A stretch of DNA of 64,000 bases from assembly GCF_015355755.1 (NCBI RefSeq), contig NZ_JACVEE010000002.1, positions 744,001 through 808,000 on the forward strand, written 5' to 3'. Source of the stretch: Nocardia sp. XZ_19_385. GTDB lineage: Bacteria > Actinomycetota > Actinomycetes > Mycobacteriales > Mycobacteriaceae. Made by a program: the position numbers and the translations under genes. Positions 8,092 through 16,244 of the stretch are shown here, one piece after another. Every line of letters starts with the position of its first letter. Within the stretch, counting starts at the first letter, position 1. The notes under the pieces were generated by a model. It had not been told where the DNA came from. It searched no databases and saw only the letters and a list, made by a program, of their open reading frames with translations.

Positions 8092-9339
8092 CTACTGCCG
8101 GTAGCTGGCGAGGAAGTTGCCGAACCGCTCGATGGCCACCGCGAGGTCCCGCGCCCACGGCAACGTGACGATCCGCAGATGGTCGTGCTCAGGCCAGTTG
8201 AAGCCCGTGCCCTGCACCATCAGGATCTTCTCCTGCAGCAGCAGATCCAGGATCAGCTTCGAATCATCGCGGATCTCATGCACATTCGGATCCAGCCGGG
8301 GGAAGGCGTAGAGCGCGCCCTTCGGCTTCACACACGAGACACCGGGGATCATGTTGAGCTTCTCCCAGGCCACATCGCGCTGTTCCAATAGTCGCCCGCC
8401 GGGCAGGATCAGATCCTCGATGCTCTGATGCCCGCCGAGCGCCACCTGAATGGCGTGCTGCGCGGGCACATTCGGGCACAGGCGGGTCGAGGCGAGCAGC
8501 GAGAGGCCCTCCAGGAAACCGGCGGCGTGATCCTTGGGACCGGTGATGACGACCCAGCCGGACCGGTAGCCCGCCACCCGGTACGCCTTGGACAGACCAT
8601 TGAAGGTCAGGCACAGCAGATCGGGCGCCAGCGTGGCGAGCGAGATGTGCTTGGCGTCGTCGTAGAGGATCTTGTCGTAGATCTCGTCGGCCAGCAGCAA
8701 CAGCTGATGCTTGCGCGCGATATCGACCAGCTGCTGCAGCACCTCCGTGGAGTACACCGCGCCGGTCGGGTTGTTCGGGTTGATCACCAGCAGCGCTTTG
8801 GTCTTGTCGGTGATCTTCGATTCGATATCGGCGATATCGGGCTGCCAGCCGTTGGACTCGTCACACCGGTAGTGCACCGGGGTGCCGCCGGCCAGGCTGG
8901 TCATGGCTGTCCACAGCGGATAGTCGGGCGCCGGGATCAGCACCTCGTCCCCATTGTTCAGCAGCGCCTGCATGGTCATGGTGATCAGCTCGGAGACGCC
9001 GTTGCCCAGGAAGACATCGTCGACGTCGAATTCCGGGAACCCCGGGACCAGCTCGTAGCGGGTCACGATGGCGCGGCGGGCGGACAGGATGCCCTTGGAC
9101 TCCGAGTAGCCCTGCGCGTAGGGCAGCGCGGCGATGATGTCGCGCATGATCACATCGGGCGCCTCGAAACCGAACGGCGCCGGGTTACCGATATTGAGCT
9201 TGAGGATGCGGTGCCCCTCGGCCTCCAGCCGTGCCGCATGCGCGTGTACCGGCCCACGAATCTCGTAGAGGACGTTCTGCAGCTTCGTGGACTGCTCCAA
9301 AGCACGCGGCGGCTGATGCGGTAGATGACTGGGGCTCAC
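8092..9339 (-). CDS. PLP-dependent alanine/aspartate-type aminotransferase
   Basis: A 415-residue class I/II aminotransferase. It transfers an amino group between alanine- or aspartate-like amino acids and 2-oxo acids using pyridoxal phosphate. The readable motifs are the substrate loop IGNPAPFGFE, LVINPNNPTGAVYS, the cofactor Asp/Tyr region LLLADEIYDKILYDD, and the Schiff-base Lys in NGLSKAYRVAGYRSGW (about residue 250). The family closely resembles AlaA/Rv0337c (AspC). It starts at a GTG (9339); the next in-frame Met lies too far into the fold. The product is cytosolic. The gene is transcribed alone on the minus strand toward the 6C-like RNA locus. Confidence 0.92.
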   Translation of the reverse strand: MSPSHLPHQPPRALEQSTKLQNVLYEIRGPVHAHAARLEAEGHRILKLNIGNPAPFGFEAPDVIMRDIIAALPYAQGYSESKGILSARRAIVTRYELVPGFPEFDVDDVFLGNGVSELITMTMQALLNNGDEVLIPAPDYPLWTAMTSLAGGTPVHYRCDESNGWQPDIADIESKITDKTKALLVINPNNPTGAVYSTEVLQQLVDIARKHQLLLLADEIYDKILYDDAKHISLATLAPDLLCLTFNGLSKAYRVAGYRSGWVVITGPKDHAAGFLEGLSLLASTRLCPNVPAQHAIQVALGGHQSIEDLILPGGRLLEQRDVAWEKLNMIPGVSCVKPKGALYAFPRLDPNVHEIRDDSKLILDLLLQEKILMVQGTGFNWPEHDHLRIVTLPWARDLAVAIERFGNFLASYRQ

Positions 9340-9389
9340 CCGATCAATGGTGCCATCCCCGGCAAGGGATTAATCGTTGGGCCATACGG

Positions 9390-10787
9390 CTAGTTACCTG
9401 GCGGTATGCCCTTCGCCGCCGTCGCGCCGCAGAATTCCTCGATTCGTTCGTCCAGGAAACGCGCCTCCGTCGCGTTGCGGAAGCTGGGTGCGGCCATCCG
9501 GCGGCGGACACCCGTGAGCCGGGCCTCCAGCTGCACGATGCGTCTGTCCTCCGATAGCCCGAGCACCGGATGCAGCGCTTCGGCGGCGCCGTCCAGGCTG
9601 CCGTTGATCAGGTGTGCTGCCGCGTTGTCCACCCGGGCCAGCGATTCGGCGCCGTAGGAGCGCTTCTCCGAGGGTCCGTTGGCGTAGATCTCGATCGCGC
9701 GCCGGGTGGCGGCCAGCGCGGGTTCGGCCTCGCCGAGGTGGATGTAGGTGGCGCCCGCGTAATACTGCGATTTCGCGTCCGGGAAGCCGAAGACGCCGCC
9801 GACCTCGTCGTGCAGGTCGTCGGTGGCGGCCATCTCGCGCGCGTCGTCGGCGGCCCGGATACAGCGGTCGGTGTCGGTGGGGCTGCCGATCTTCGACCAG
9901 ATCCTGGCCTCGATATTGAGCAACCGCACCTTCGCCGTCGCCGACTCCGCGTACTCGTGCCCGCTCTGCGCGAGCAGCACACCGCGGCGCGGACGCTCCG
10001 ACCAGTATTCGATGAGCGCGTGCATACCGCGAGTCCAGGCCCGTAAACCGTTGTGCCCGCACAGCTCCGCGTACGCCCAGGACGCCCGGATCTGCTCGCC
10101 CGCGGCGTCGTAGTAACCCAAATCCGTACTGGCATTGGCGAGCAACCCCGACAGGGTCCCCGCCAGCAGATACAGATGCGACGTGTCGGCGGGGCGCTGA
10201 TGCCCCTCCAGCAACCGGTACACCCGGCGCCGCACCCGCAACATCTCGACCATCATCGGCACCGGTGGAATGTGCACATAATCGTTCGCGATGCGCGTGA
10301 CGTCGGCGTCGAGCTGTTCCAAGGTGGTCGCACCCACATTGGTGCTCTCGGCCTGGCCGGCGTGCTCGCTGGCCTCGTGGGCAGCCGCCATGATCAGATC
10401 CCTCTCCGAAATCGCTGCTAACGCATCACCTCTCATCGCACCAGCATCTATGAGAGCCAAAAGGTCCGCGTCGCTCGAATAAGTCGCACCGGCCGCGGCG
10501 GCCGACGCCTCCACACCAGGCTCACCAGCCCGAGCGGACCTGGGGCCGGGAGTACCCAGGTGCTCGAGCAAATCTGTGAACCGGGCCCGCACCACATCGT
10601 CGGACCTCGCCAGGGATGTATCGAGTGCGGCTTGATTGATAGGACGTGGGTGTACCCGGGCGCCGCCCGCCTCCCACTTCGACACCAGACGTTCGTGCAC
10701 ACCGAGATGCGCCGCGAACTCCCGGATACTCATCCGCTTGGCATCGCGAAGGGCACGGGTCTCTCTTCCTGACCACTGCCTGACCAC
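9390..10787 (-). CDS. XRE-family regulator with C-terminal TPR-like domain
   Basis: A 465-residue regulator. The N-terminal helix-turn-helix is WSGRETRALRDAKRMSIREF followed by AAHLGVHERLVSKWEAGG. A long alpha-helical, TPR-like region then follows, with repeated Ala-rich helices and ending near LTGVRRRMAAPSF. Such actinobacterial proteins are cytoplasmic DNA-binding regulators, and the C-terminal repeats are thought to sense a ligand or partner. The GTG at 10787 has AAGGGA 7 bases upstream and begins directly at the HTH. A longer in-frame opening reaches 11042 but would overlap the divergent gene. The 200-bp divergent region suggests that it controls the gene at 10989 and itself. Confidence 0.85.
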   Translation of the reverse strand: MVRQWSGRETRALRDAKRMSIREFAAHLGVHERLVSKWEAGGARVHPRPINQAALDTSLARSDDVVRARFTDLLEHLGTPGPRSARAGEPGVEASAAAAGATYSSDADLLALIDAGAMRGDALAAISERDLIMAAAHEASEHAGQAESTNVGATTLEQLDADVTRIANDYVHIPPVPMMVEMLRVRRRVYRLLEGHQRPADTSHLYLLAGTLSGLLANASTDLGYYDAAGEQIRASWAYAELCGHNGLRAWTRGMHALIEYWSERPRRGVLLAQSGHEYAESATAKVRLLNIEARIWSKIGSPTDTDRCIRAADDAREMAATDDLHDEVGGVFGFPDAKSQYYAGATYIHLGEAEPALAATRRAIEIYANGPSEKRSYGAESLARVDNAAAHLINGSLDGAAEALHPVLGLSEDRRIVQLEARLTGVRRRMAAPSFRNATEARFLDERIEEFCGATAAKGIPPGN

Positions 10788-10988
10788 GATGTCATCCCTT
10801 CGAACGAACTCTTCCCCAGGGTACGAGGGCTTTGTGTCTACGGCCACAAACAATTCGGTGTCGCTATGACCAGTTTGCGGCCTGCCGGCGAGCAGGGGCA
10901 GTGGAAGGGCAGCGGAATGCGGGCGGGAGGGCGTTACGGCATCCGCGTTCCTCAGGCGACCCTTGATGCAGGAGGCAAGGAGTTGGCC

Positions 10989-11438
10989 GTGAATGTGGAC
11001 AAACTCAGGACAGTCGACGATTGGGTGGCCTTCTACCGGCACGAGTACGACCTACCGGTGATCGAGCGTGGCGGATTCGCGATGCTGCCCATCAGTAACC
11101 GTGTCTGCGTCGTGCACTTGCCCACGGCCCGCGCCGAAAAGGTAAGGGCGGCACTGGAACAGCAAGGGACGAGGGGTCCGATGCTGGCCCGGCAGATCCG
11201 TTGGAGTTTCCTGGCCGCGCTCGACAGTCGGCCGGGGGCACAGGTATTGGAGGTACTGAACCGGCTCGATATCGGAATACCCGCGATCGGCAGTGCCGTG
11301 ATGTTGCCGACCGGTCTCGGCCGCTGGACCCGGGAAGGGTGCTTCTGGGTCAGCCCACCGAGACGCGGCGACACGCTCCCCCCGTTATCCGTCGTCATCA
11401 CGACGGCGCTGGCGGTGGGAGCGGGTGGCGGGGACTGA
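10989..11438 (+). CDS. Conserved-looking protein of unknown function divergent from XRE regulator
   Basis: A 149-residue protein I cannot assign. It starts at GTG 10989 preceded by AAGGAG at 6 bases; an ATG at 10866 in the same frame has no good ribosome site. Visible segments are DDWVAFYRHEYDLPVIERGG, LPISNRVCVVHLPTARAEKV, a Trp-containing loop TREGCFWVSPPRRGD, and a C-terminus that becomes Ala/Gly-rich. No signal peptide or membrane helix is seen. It is divergent from the XRE-TPR regulator, which may control it. A distant relation to primase-polymerase-like small domains crossed my mind but is not supported. Confidence 0.65.
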   Translation: MNVDKLRTVDDWVAFYRHEYDLPVIERGGFAMLPISNRVCVVHLPTARAEKVRAALEQQGTRGPMLARQIRWSFLAALDSRPGAQVLEVLNRLDIGIPAIGSAVMLPTGLGRWTREGCFWVSPPRRGDTLPPLSVVITTALAVGAGGGD

Positions 11439-11608
11439 AAATTGCGTCGTCGGTCCCCGCCGCCGCCCCGGGTTACCCGCTTGCACCCGGGGCGTTGCTA
11501 CACCGGCCGGGTCCGCCTCATTCTCCACAGTCGACGAGGCGGACTCGGCCGCACCGGGCGAACTCTCAGGTCGATCGGCATTCGAAATGACCTACTGCAC
11601 AACCACTT

Positions 11609-12208
11609 TCAGCGGGCCTCGACCTTGTTGACCACGTCCGCGGACAGCGGGAAATTGAGATAGGACTTCGACGGCGTCGGACCGCGCTGGCCCTGATACT
11701 TGGACCCGACCGACGCGCTGCCGTACGGATGCTCGGCCGGGCTGCTCAACCGGATCAGGCACAGCTGCCCGATTTTCATCCCCGGCCACAGCGTGATCGG
11801 CAGGTTCGCCACGTTCGACAGTTCCAGCGTGATGTGGCCGCTGAAGCCCGGATCGATGAATCCCGCAGTCGAATGCGTCAGCAGACCGAGCCGCCCCAGA
11901 CTCGACTTGCCCTCCAGCCGCCCGGCCAAATCATCGGGCAGCGTGCATATCTCGAGGGTGGACCCGAGCACGAACTCACCCGGGTGCAGCACGAACGGCT
12001 CCCCCTCGGCGGGCTCCACCAGGCTGGTCAACTCGTCCTGGCGCTGCGCCGGATCGATGTGGGTGTAGCGGGAGTTGTCGAAGACCCGGAACAGCCTGTC
12101 CAGCCGCACGTCGATACTCGACGGCTGGATCAGGTTCGCCAGCAACGGTTCGATCCCGAGACGCCCAGCGGCGATCTCCGCACGGATGTCACGATCGGAA
12201 AGCAGCAC
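11609..12208 (-). CDS. dcd: dCTP deaminase (dUMP-forming type likely)
   Basis: A 199-residue member of the dCTP deaminase/dUTPase trimer family. It converts dCTP to dUTP or directly to dUMP, feeding thymidylate synthesis. The start is [11 protein letters not shown]. The conserved core [19 protein letters not shown] followed by [16 protein letters not shown] carries the active-site Ser, Arg and Glu residues. The M. tuberculosis enzyme is bifunctional (deaminase plus dUTPase), and the same is likely here from the close match. It uses a GTG start at 12208. The length is slightly above the usual 190. It is transcribed toward the unknown gene at 10989-11438, with no clear terminator between. Confidence 0.95.
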   Translation of the reverse strand: MLLSDRDIRAEIAAGRLGIEPLLANLIQPSSIDVRLDRLFRVFDNSRYTHIDPAQRQDELTSLVEPAEGEPFVLHPGEFVLGSTLEICTLPDDLAGRLEGKSSLGRLGLLTHSTAGFIDPGFSGHITLELSNVANLPITLWPGMKIGQLCLIRLSSPAEHPYGSASVGSKYQGQRGPTPSKSYLNFPLSADVVNKVEAR

Positions 12209-12297
12209 GCCCAGCAGCGTAGTGGTCTTCCGCTGTGCCGTGCCGCGCGGCCGGTGCTCTGCCCGATTTGCCGCGATCCCCCGCCCCCGTGTGTGCG

Positions 12298-12459
12298 CTA
12301 GTCGTTGTTTCTGGCCGCCGGGTCCTTGGCCGCGGCCGACTCGTCGGCGCTGAACACCGGACGATGGTGGGGGCCGCTGTCGTCGCCCGCGGGGAACGCG
12401 GTCAGCGGCGCGATTTCATGGCTGAATAGCCCGGGCACATGCCCGTCTTCCGTACTCAT
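12298..12459 (-). CDS. Small 53-residue hypothetical protein
   Basis: An ATG at 12459 is preceded by GGAGGAGG 8-9 bases upstream, one of the strongest ribosome sites in the window. It opens a 53-codon frame [20 protein letters not shown]... ending at TAG 12298. The peptide is acidic, His- and Pro-containing, with no signal or membrane segment, and I recognise no family. It lies 90 bp upstream of dcd on the same strand, so it may lead a dcd operon, and it is divergent from the tRNA-Gly gene. The coding call rests on the ribosome site and position. Confidence 0.55.
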   Translation of the reverse strand: MSTEDGHVPGLFSHEIAPLTAFPAGDDSGPHHRPVFSADESAAAKDPAARNND

Positions 12460-12586
12460 CCGTCGAGCCTCCTCCGATAGTGATCGAATAGCCAATCGAC
12501 GGGCCCAACCGATCCAAACGAACGGGTTAATGGACTTGCCTCCCGCAGCGACCCGTCTGCTAAGCTCACGGACGCACACAGGCACT

Positions 12587-12660
12587 GCCGATGTAGTTCA
12601 ATGGTAGAACTTCTGCTTCCCAAGCAGATGGCGCGGGTTCGATTCCCGTCATCGGCTCCA
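12587..12660 (+). tRNA. tRNA-Gly (anticodon CCC), CCA encoded
   Basis: A 74-base cloverleaf. The acceptor stem is GCCGATG/CATCGGC, with discriminator T and an encoded CCA. The D arm includes AGTTCAATGGTAGAA. The anticodon stem TCTGC/GCAGA has loop TTCCCAA, giving CCC, which reads GGG codons. The T arm has GGTTCGATTCC. An intrinsic terminator follows directly. Confidence 0.97.
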
Positions 12661-12666
12661 CCCGAA

Positions 12667-12690
12667 AGCCGCTGCCCAGCAGCGGCTTTT
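12667..12690 (+). terminator. Terminator of tRNA-Gly
   Basis: A 9-bp stem AGCCGCTGC/GCAGCGGCT with loop CCA is followed by TTTT and then more T-rich sequence. It also precedes the 3' end of the convergent minus-strand gene at 12699. Confidence 0.88.
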
Positions 12691-12698
12691 GTGCTTTC

Positions 12699-13049
12699 CT
12701 ATTCGCTCTGCGCCCAAGCGGCGACGGGCATGCTGAGGTAGATGCCGAAGTTCTCCAGTCCGGTGGCCGACTCCAGGGCCTCGTGCAGATCGTCGACTCG
12801 GTCTTGCCGGTTCGCTGCCCGGCTCTCGAACCATTTGGAGCGGATCTCGATTACGGCGTCGAGCCCGCTGCGATCGAACGGGCCGAGCGGGCGGAAACGG
12901 ATCTCCACGTCACCGGGCTGGAGGTTGCCGTCGTAGGGCTCCTCCGGGCATTCGACGGCGAGCGAGACCAGGTGTGGCAGCTGGTCCGCGAGCTCGAGGA
13001 GGGTGGATTCGGGGACGTGGGGCGCGTAGGTCACCTCGACTAGGGGCAC
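12699..13049 (-). CDS. Tautomerase-superfamily-like small protein
   Basis: A 116-residue protein with a GTG start followed by Pro (MPLVEVTYAP). Pro directly after the initiator is the catalytic base in 4-oxalocrotonate tautomerase-like enzymes. The N-terminal strand plus helix (STLLELADQLPHLVSLAV) and a second strand DVEIRFRPLGPF fit a beta-alpha-beta tautomerase unit. The C-terminus GIYLSMPVAAWAQ fits a 5-carboxymethyl-2-hydroxymuconate isomerase-like subunit. The substrate is unknown. It is convergent with tRNA-Gly and divergent from the DUF1905 gene. Confidence 0.6.
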   Translation of the reverse strand: MPLVEVTYAPHVPESTLLELADQLPHLVSLAVECPEEPYDGNLQPGDVEIRFRPLGPFDRSGLDAVIEIRSKWFESRAANRQDRVDDLHEALESATGLENFGIYLSMPVAAWAQSE

Positions 13050-13104
13050 CCGTCCAGCCTATCGATGCCAATTTTGTGTCGGTGCCCCTGGTTACAGTCC
13101 GGGG

Positions 13105-13404
13105 GTGGCATCGGAGTATTCGTTTACGGCGGAGTTGTGGGAGCACGACGGGATGGCGTCCTGGCATTTCGTGTCGTTGCCCGAGGAGGTCTCCGATGAG
13201 ATCGAGGAGTTGTATGCGCACCGGGCCAACGGTTTCGGTGCGGTGAAGGTGAATGTGACCATCGGAGCGAGCCGGTGGACGACGTCCGTCTTTCCGGACA
13301 AAGCGCGGCGGACGTATGTGCTGCCGGTGAAGAAGCCGGTCCGGGTCGCCGAGGGGTTGGAGGCCGGGGTTCAGGCGCGGGTCGACATCGTGGTCGCGGC
13401 CTAG
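13105..13404 (+). CDS. DUF1905 domain protein
   Basis: A 99-residue protein that is almost entirely one DUF1905 domain. It begins YSFTAELWEHDGMASWHFVS with the later strand FGAVKVNVTIGASRWTTSVF and the ending VEA-type barrel strand VQARVDIVV. DUF1905 domains are small beta barrels of unknown function, often found alone or with a YdeI-type domain. It starts at GTG 13105 and ends five bases before the toxin gene's stop on the other strand (convergent). It is probably cytosolic. No specific role can be assigned. Confidence 0.85.
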   Translation: MASEYSFTAELWEHDGMASWHFVSLPEEVSDEIEELYAHRANGFGAVKVNVTIGASRWTTSVFPDKARRTYVLPVKKPVRVAEGLEAGVQARVDIVVAA

Positions 13405-13408
13405 CGGT

Positions 13409-13705
13409 TCACAGATCCATGGCCGCGCGCAGTGCGGTGTCGAGGCGTTCGATGTCCTCGGCGGACATCTCGTCGACGCGCTCGGCCAGCCAGTCGCGGT
13501 AGATGCGGCCGATATTGCCGGCGTGTACCCAACCGTGGCCGGGGACGGTGACAGCGAGGATGTCCTTCGGGTCCGCGTCGAGGACTTCCGCGGCGATCAG
13601 CCAGCGCCTGGTGGATTCGTGGATGCCGTCGCTGCTGATCAGGACGATGGTGCGGCGGCGGGTGGAGCCGTGCGGGTGGTAGGTCCAGAGTTCACCCCTG
13701 CGCAC
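13409..13705 (-). CDS. MazF/PemK-like toxin
   Basis: A 98-residue protein opening RRGELWTYHPHGSTRRRTIV, the MazF/CcdB-fold start (RGELW... then RTIVLISSDGIHESTRRW). MazF proteins are sequence-specific endoribonucleases that stop translation. The internal strand DILAVTVPGHGWVHAGNIG and the terminal helix also fit. It starts with GTG at 13705 inside the upstream antitoxin gene, a 14-bp overlap typical of coupled toxin-antitoxin operons. The catalytic Arg/Thr pair cannot be confirmed by eye. It could be an inactive relative. Confidence 0.75.
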   Translation of the reverse strand: MRRGELWTYHPHGSTRRRTIVLISSDGIHESTRRWLIAAEVLDADPKDILAVTVPGHGWVHAGNIGRIYRDWLAERVDEMSAEDIERLDTALRAAMDL

Positions 13706-13916
13706 GCATCTCCCTCTCGGCGGCAGCCAGTTCCGCCTCGTCGGCCGCGGCTTCGGCGCTCATGTCCATGGCCGGGCCGACGCCGGTGCGCACCGCTTCG
13801 CGGCGGGCCGCCTTCGATATCCAGGCCGACGGTGACATTCCGGCGCGGGCCGCCGCCTGTTCGGCGAAGGACCAGGCAGCCTCGTCCAGCGACAGCGTGA
13901 CCTTACGTGTTGCCAT
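13692..13916 (-). CDS. MazE-like ribbon-helix-helix antitoxin
   Basis: A 74-residue protein. The N-terminus RKVTLSLDEAAWSFAEQAAA has the strand-helix pattern of a ribbon-helix-helix DNA-binding dimer. It is followed by RAGMSPSAWISKAARREAV and an acidic, Ala-rich C-terminus (AEAAADEAELAAAEREM) suited to wrap and block the toxin. It is first in the operon and overlaps the toxin start by 14 bp. Such antitoxins usually repress their own promoter. Expression is probably from the short AT-richer stretch just upstream (13917-13935). Confidence 0.8.
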   Translation of the reverse strand: MATRKVTLSLDEAAWSFAEQAAARAGMSPSAWISKAARREAVRTGVGPAMDMSAEAAADEAELAAAEREMRAQG

Positions 13917-14027
13917 ACCATTTATCGTACCGATGAACGGGCATACTGCCAGCGCTTTCCCGGTTGCGACCGGCCCGTTACAGTACTATTGGCCTATTGC
14001 CAGTAACAGGATCAGAGGGTCGCGCGC

Positions 14028-14801
14028 ATGACGTTGAATCACCATCGGGCCGGCAAGGGAGAACCGCTGGTTCTGGTGCACGGGGTCGGCAGTCGCTGGC
14101 AGGTGTGGGAGCCGATCATCGCCACGCTCGCCGAATCGTTCGAGGTGATCGCGGTGGACCTGCCCGGCTTCGGCGAATCCGCGCCGCTGCCGCGCACGAC
14201 GGTCGACACGCTCACCGACGCACTCGCGGAGTTCCTGGCCGCCCAGGGGATCGAGCGGCCGCACCTGGCAGGCAACTCGATGGGCGGCCTGATCACCCTG
14301 AACCTCGCCGCGCGCGGGCTGGCCCGTTCGGTCACCGCCTACTCCCCGATCGGGTTCTGGGACAAGGCCGGTCGCATCTGGTGCCAGCAGTCGCTGGGCC
14401 GGTCGCGCGGGCTACTCGGCCCGCTGGGACCGGTCATACCCAAGATTCTCGGCACCGCCGCGGGCCGGACCGTATTCCTCACCCTGGTCTTCGGCAAGGC
14501 CTGGGCGGTGGACGCGCAGACCGCCATCGACACCGCCAACGGCGCGAATGTACTGGGCTTCCAGCCCGCCCTCGACTCGTTCGCCGACGCGCGCCTGCCC
14601 GACCTCGCCGCGCTCGCGGAACTACCGGTCACCATCGCGTGGGGCAACCGGGACATCCTGCTCACCTACGCCACGCAGAGCCGGCGCGCTAAAGCCTTGC
14701 TGCCCAGCGCGACTCACGTCACCCTGCGCGGCAGCGGGCACACCCCGTTCTACGACGACCCCGCCGCCTGCGCGCGGGTCCTGCTCGACACCGCCACCTA
14801 G
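14028..14801 (+). CDS. Alpha/beta hydrolase
   Basis: A 257-residue alpha/beta-hydrolase. The oxyanion segment LVHGVGSRWQVWEPI precedes the nucleophile elbow LAGNSMGGLITLNLAA (Ser near 86). The acid is probably in AWGNRDILLTYATQ and the His in GSGHTPFYDDP, giving a complete triad. It has no signal peptide, so it is a cytosolic esterase, lactonase or C-C hydrolase; the substrate cannot be told. Its stop overlaps the stop of the convergent TetR gene by four bases (14798-14801). It is divergent from the MazEF-like pair, with a short shared promoter region. Confidence 0.88.
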   Translation: MTLNHHRAGKGEPLVLVHGVGSRWQVWEPIIATLAESFEVIAVDLPGFGESAPLPRTTVDTLTDALAEFLAAQGIERPHLAGNSMGGLITLNLAARGLARSVTAYSPIGFWDKAGRIWCQQSLGRSRGLLGPLGPVIPKILGTAAGRTVFLTLVFGKAWAVDAQTAIDTANGANVLGFQPALDSFADARLPDLAALAELPVTIAWGNRDILLTYATQSRRAKALLPSATHVTLRGSGHTPFYDDPAACARVLLDTAT

Positions 14802-15463
14802 TCGAAGTTGTCCACAGGTATCCCCACGTCACGGGAGGCCGTGAGGGTTTCCGGCGCCGCGGTCCCGAGCAGGATCCGCACCGCGTTCCGCCAGCGCCAC
14901 TGCAGGATTCGATTGCGATCCACATCGCCGGTGAGCAGGGCGCGCATCGCGAGACCGGTCATGATCTCGATGGTGAACTCGGTGATCGTCGGAACCCTGG
15001 GATCGTCGGGGAATTCGGCACGGAAGACGTCCCGGATGCTGGTGTGCATCAGATCGAACAGCCGGTGCTCCAGCGGCAGGAACGCCGCCAGCAGCTCCGG
15101 GTCGGTCCGCGCGCCCACCCAGATCTCCAGTGCGGCAAGGAAAGACGGGCCGCTCAGCATGCGCATGGTCAGTTCGACAGCGATCTCCAGCCGATCGGCG
15201 CCCGGTGGGATTGCTTCGAATTCCCTTGTCAGCTGGTCCCATCGACGCGCCGCCAGATGCTCAACGGCGCCCGCGAGCAGGTCGGCCTTGGTCGGGAAGT
15301 GATGTTGCAGGGTGCCCCGGGGCACACCGGCCAGCTTCTGTACCGCCAAAGTGGTTGTGCCCGAGTACCCGTCGTCGACGAGGCTCTGCACGGCCGCGTC
15401 CAGGAGCCGGGCGCGCATGCGCGCGGTGCGCTGCGCCTGCGTCTCCCGGACGCGCTCGGCCAT
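14798..15463 (-). CDS. TetR-family regulator of the acyl-CoA cluster
   Basis: A 221-residue TetR regulator. The DNA-binding part is RMRARLLDAAVQSLVDDGYS followed by GTTTLAVQKLAGVPRGTLQHHFPTK; the remainder is a helical ligand-binding domain. I chose ATG 15463, six bases past the upstream gene's stop; a GTG at 15484 is also possible. It is last in a minus-strand operon with a crotonase and a thiolase-like gene. The most likely target is the inverted repeat at 17764-17785, between this operon and the divergent crotonase. Ligands of such regulators are often acyl-CoAs (known of related TetRs; inferred here). Confidence 0.88.
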   Translation of the reverse strand: MAERVRETQAQRTARMRARLLDAAVQSLVDDGYSGTTTLAVQKLAGVPRGTLQHHFPTKADLLAGAVEHLAARRWDQLTREFEAIPPGADRLEIAVELTMRMLSGPSFLAALEIWVGARTDPELLAAFLPLEHRLFDLMHTSIRDVFRAEFPDDPRVPTITEFTIEIMTGLAMRALLTGDVDRNRILQWRWRNAVRILLGTAAPETLTASRDVGIPVDNFD

Positions 15464-15468
15464 CGGGG

Positions 15469-16233
15469 TCAGCGCCCCTGCCACTGCGGTTCGCGCTTCT
15501 GCGCGAACGCCAGCGCACCTTCGGCGGCATCCTTGGAAAACAGTGCGGGCAGTGCGATTTCGCCCTGTTTGGCGAACGCCTCATCGGTCTTCCAGTCCGG
15601 CGACTCGTCGATGATCCGCTTGCTCGCGGCGACGGCCAGCGGTGCGGCGGCGGCGATCTCGGCGGCCAGGGCCAGCGCACCCGCGAGCGCACCGCCGGGT
15701 TCGGTGAGCCGGTTGACCAGACCCAGCTGATACAGCCGCTCGGCGCCGACCCGTCCACCGGTCAGGGCCAGTTCGGCCGCCATGCTGCGCGGCAGCCGCT
15801 GGGTCAGGCGCAGCACGCCACCGCCGGCCGCGACCAGCCCACGCTTCACCTCGGGAATACCGAACTGCGCGTTGTCGGCCGCGACGATCAGGTCACCGGA
15901 CAGGGCGAGCTCGAATCCGCCCGCCAGCGCGAAGCCTTCCACAGCCGAAATCATCGGCTTGACAGGTGGTTTCGCGGCGATTCCGAGCGGCCCGCGCCGC
16001 TGCGTCATCGGCATCTCGCCCTTGGACGCCGCAACGAGATCCATTCCGGCACTGAAGGTTCCGCCCGCACCGGTGAGCACCAGCACACGCGCGGAGTCAT
16101 CGGCTTCGAACTCGTCGATCGCCGTTTCGATGGCCTGGGCAGCGGCCAGATTGATGGAGTTGCGGACCTCGGGGCGGTTGACGGTCAGCACGGTGATCGC
16201 GTCGCGCCGTTCGACCAATACCAAGTCGGACAT
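15469..16233 (-). CDS. Enoyl-CoA hydratase/isomerase (crotonase)
   Basis: A 254-residue crotonase. The motif AVEGFALAGGFELALSGDLI carries the first catalytic Glu, and FGIPEVKRGLVAAGGG carries the second, so hydratase chemistry (water addition to 2-enoyl-CoA) is plausible. The oxyanion segment is GGTFSAGMDLVAA. ATG 16233 has AGAGGA 7 bases upstream. It follows the thiolase-like gene after 11 bp and precedes the TetR gene after 5 bp, so the three form an operon. The pathway is probably a specialised acyl-CoA degradation. The substrate is not determinable. Confidence 0.9.
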   Translation of the reverse strand: MSDLVLVERRDAITVLTVNRPEVRNSINLAAAQAIETAIDEFEADDSARVLVLTGAGGTFSAGMDLVAASKGEMPMTQRRGPLGIAAKPPVKPMISAVEGFALAGGFELALSGDLIVAADNAQFGIPEVKRGLVAAGGGVLRLTQRLPRSMAAELALTGGRVGAERLYQLGLVNRLTEPGGALAGALALAAEIAAAAPLAVAASKRIIDESPDWKTDEAFAKQGEIALPALFSKDAAEGALAFAQKREPQWQGR

Positions 16234-16244
16234 GGGTTTTCCTC

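Noticed and set aside
9394..9407. TTACCTGGCGGTAT as a further member of the TTAC-N6-GTAA set
   Set aside because: It lies at the 3' end of the XRE coding sequence and lacks the final A; probably chance.
13977..14007. Inverted repeat GTTAC...GTAAC upstream of the hydrolase gene
   Set aside because: Arms of only five bases, inner part poorly symmetric, and spacing differs from the TTAC-N6-GTAA sites.
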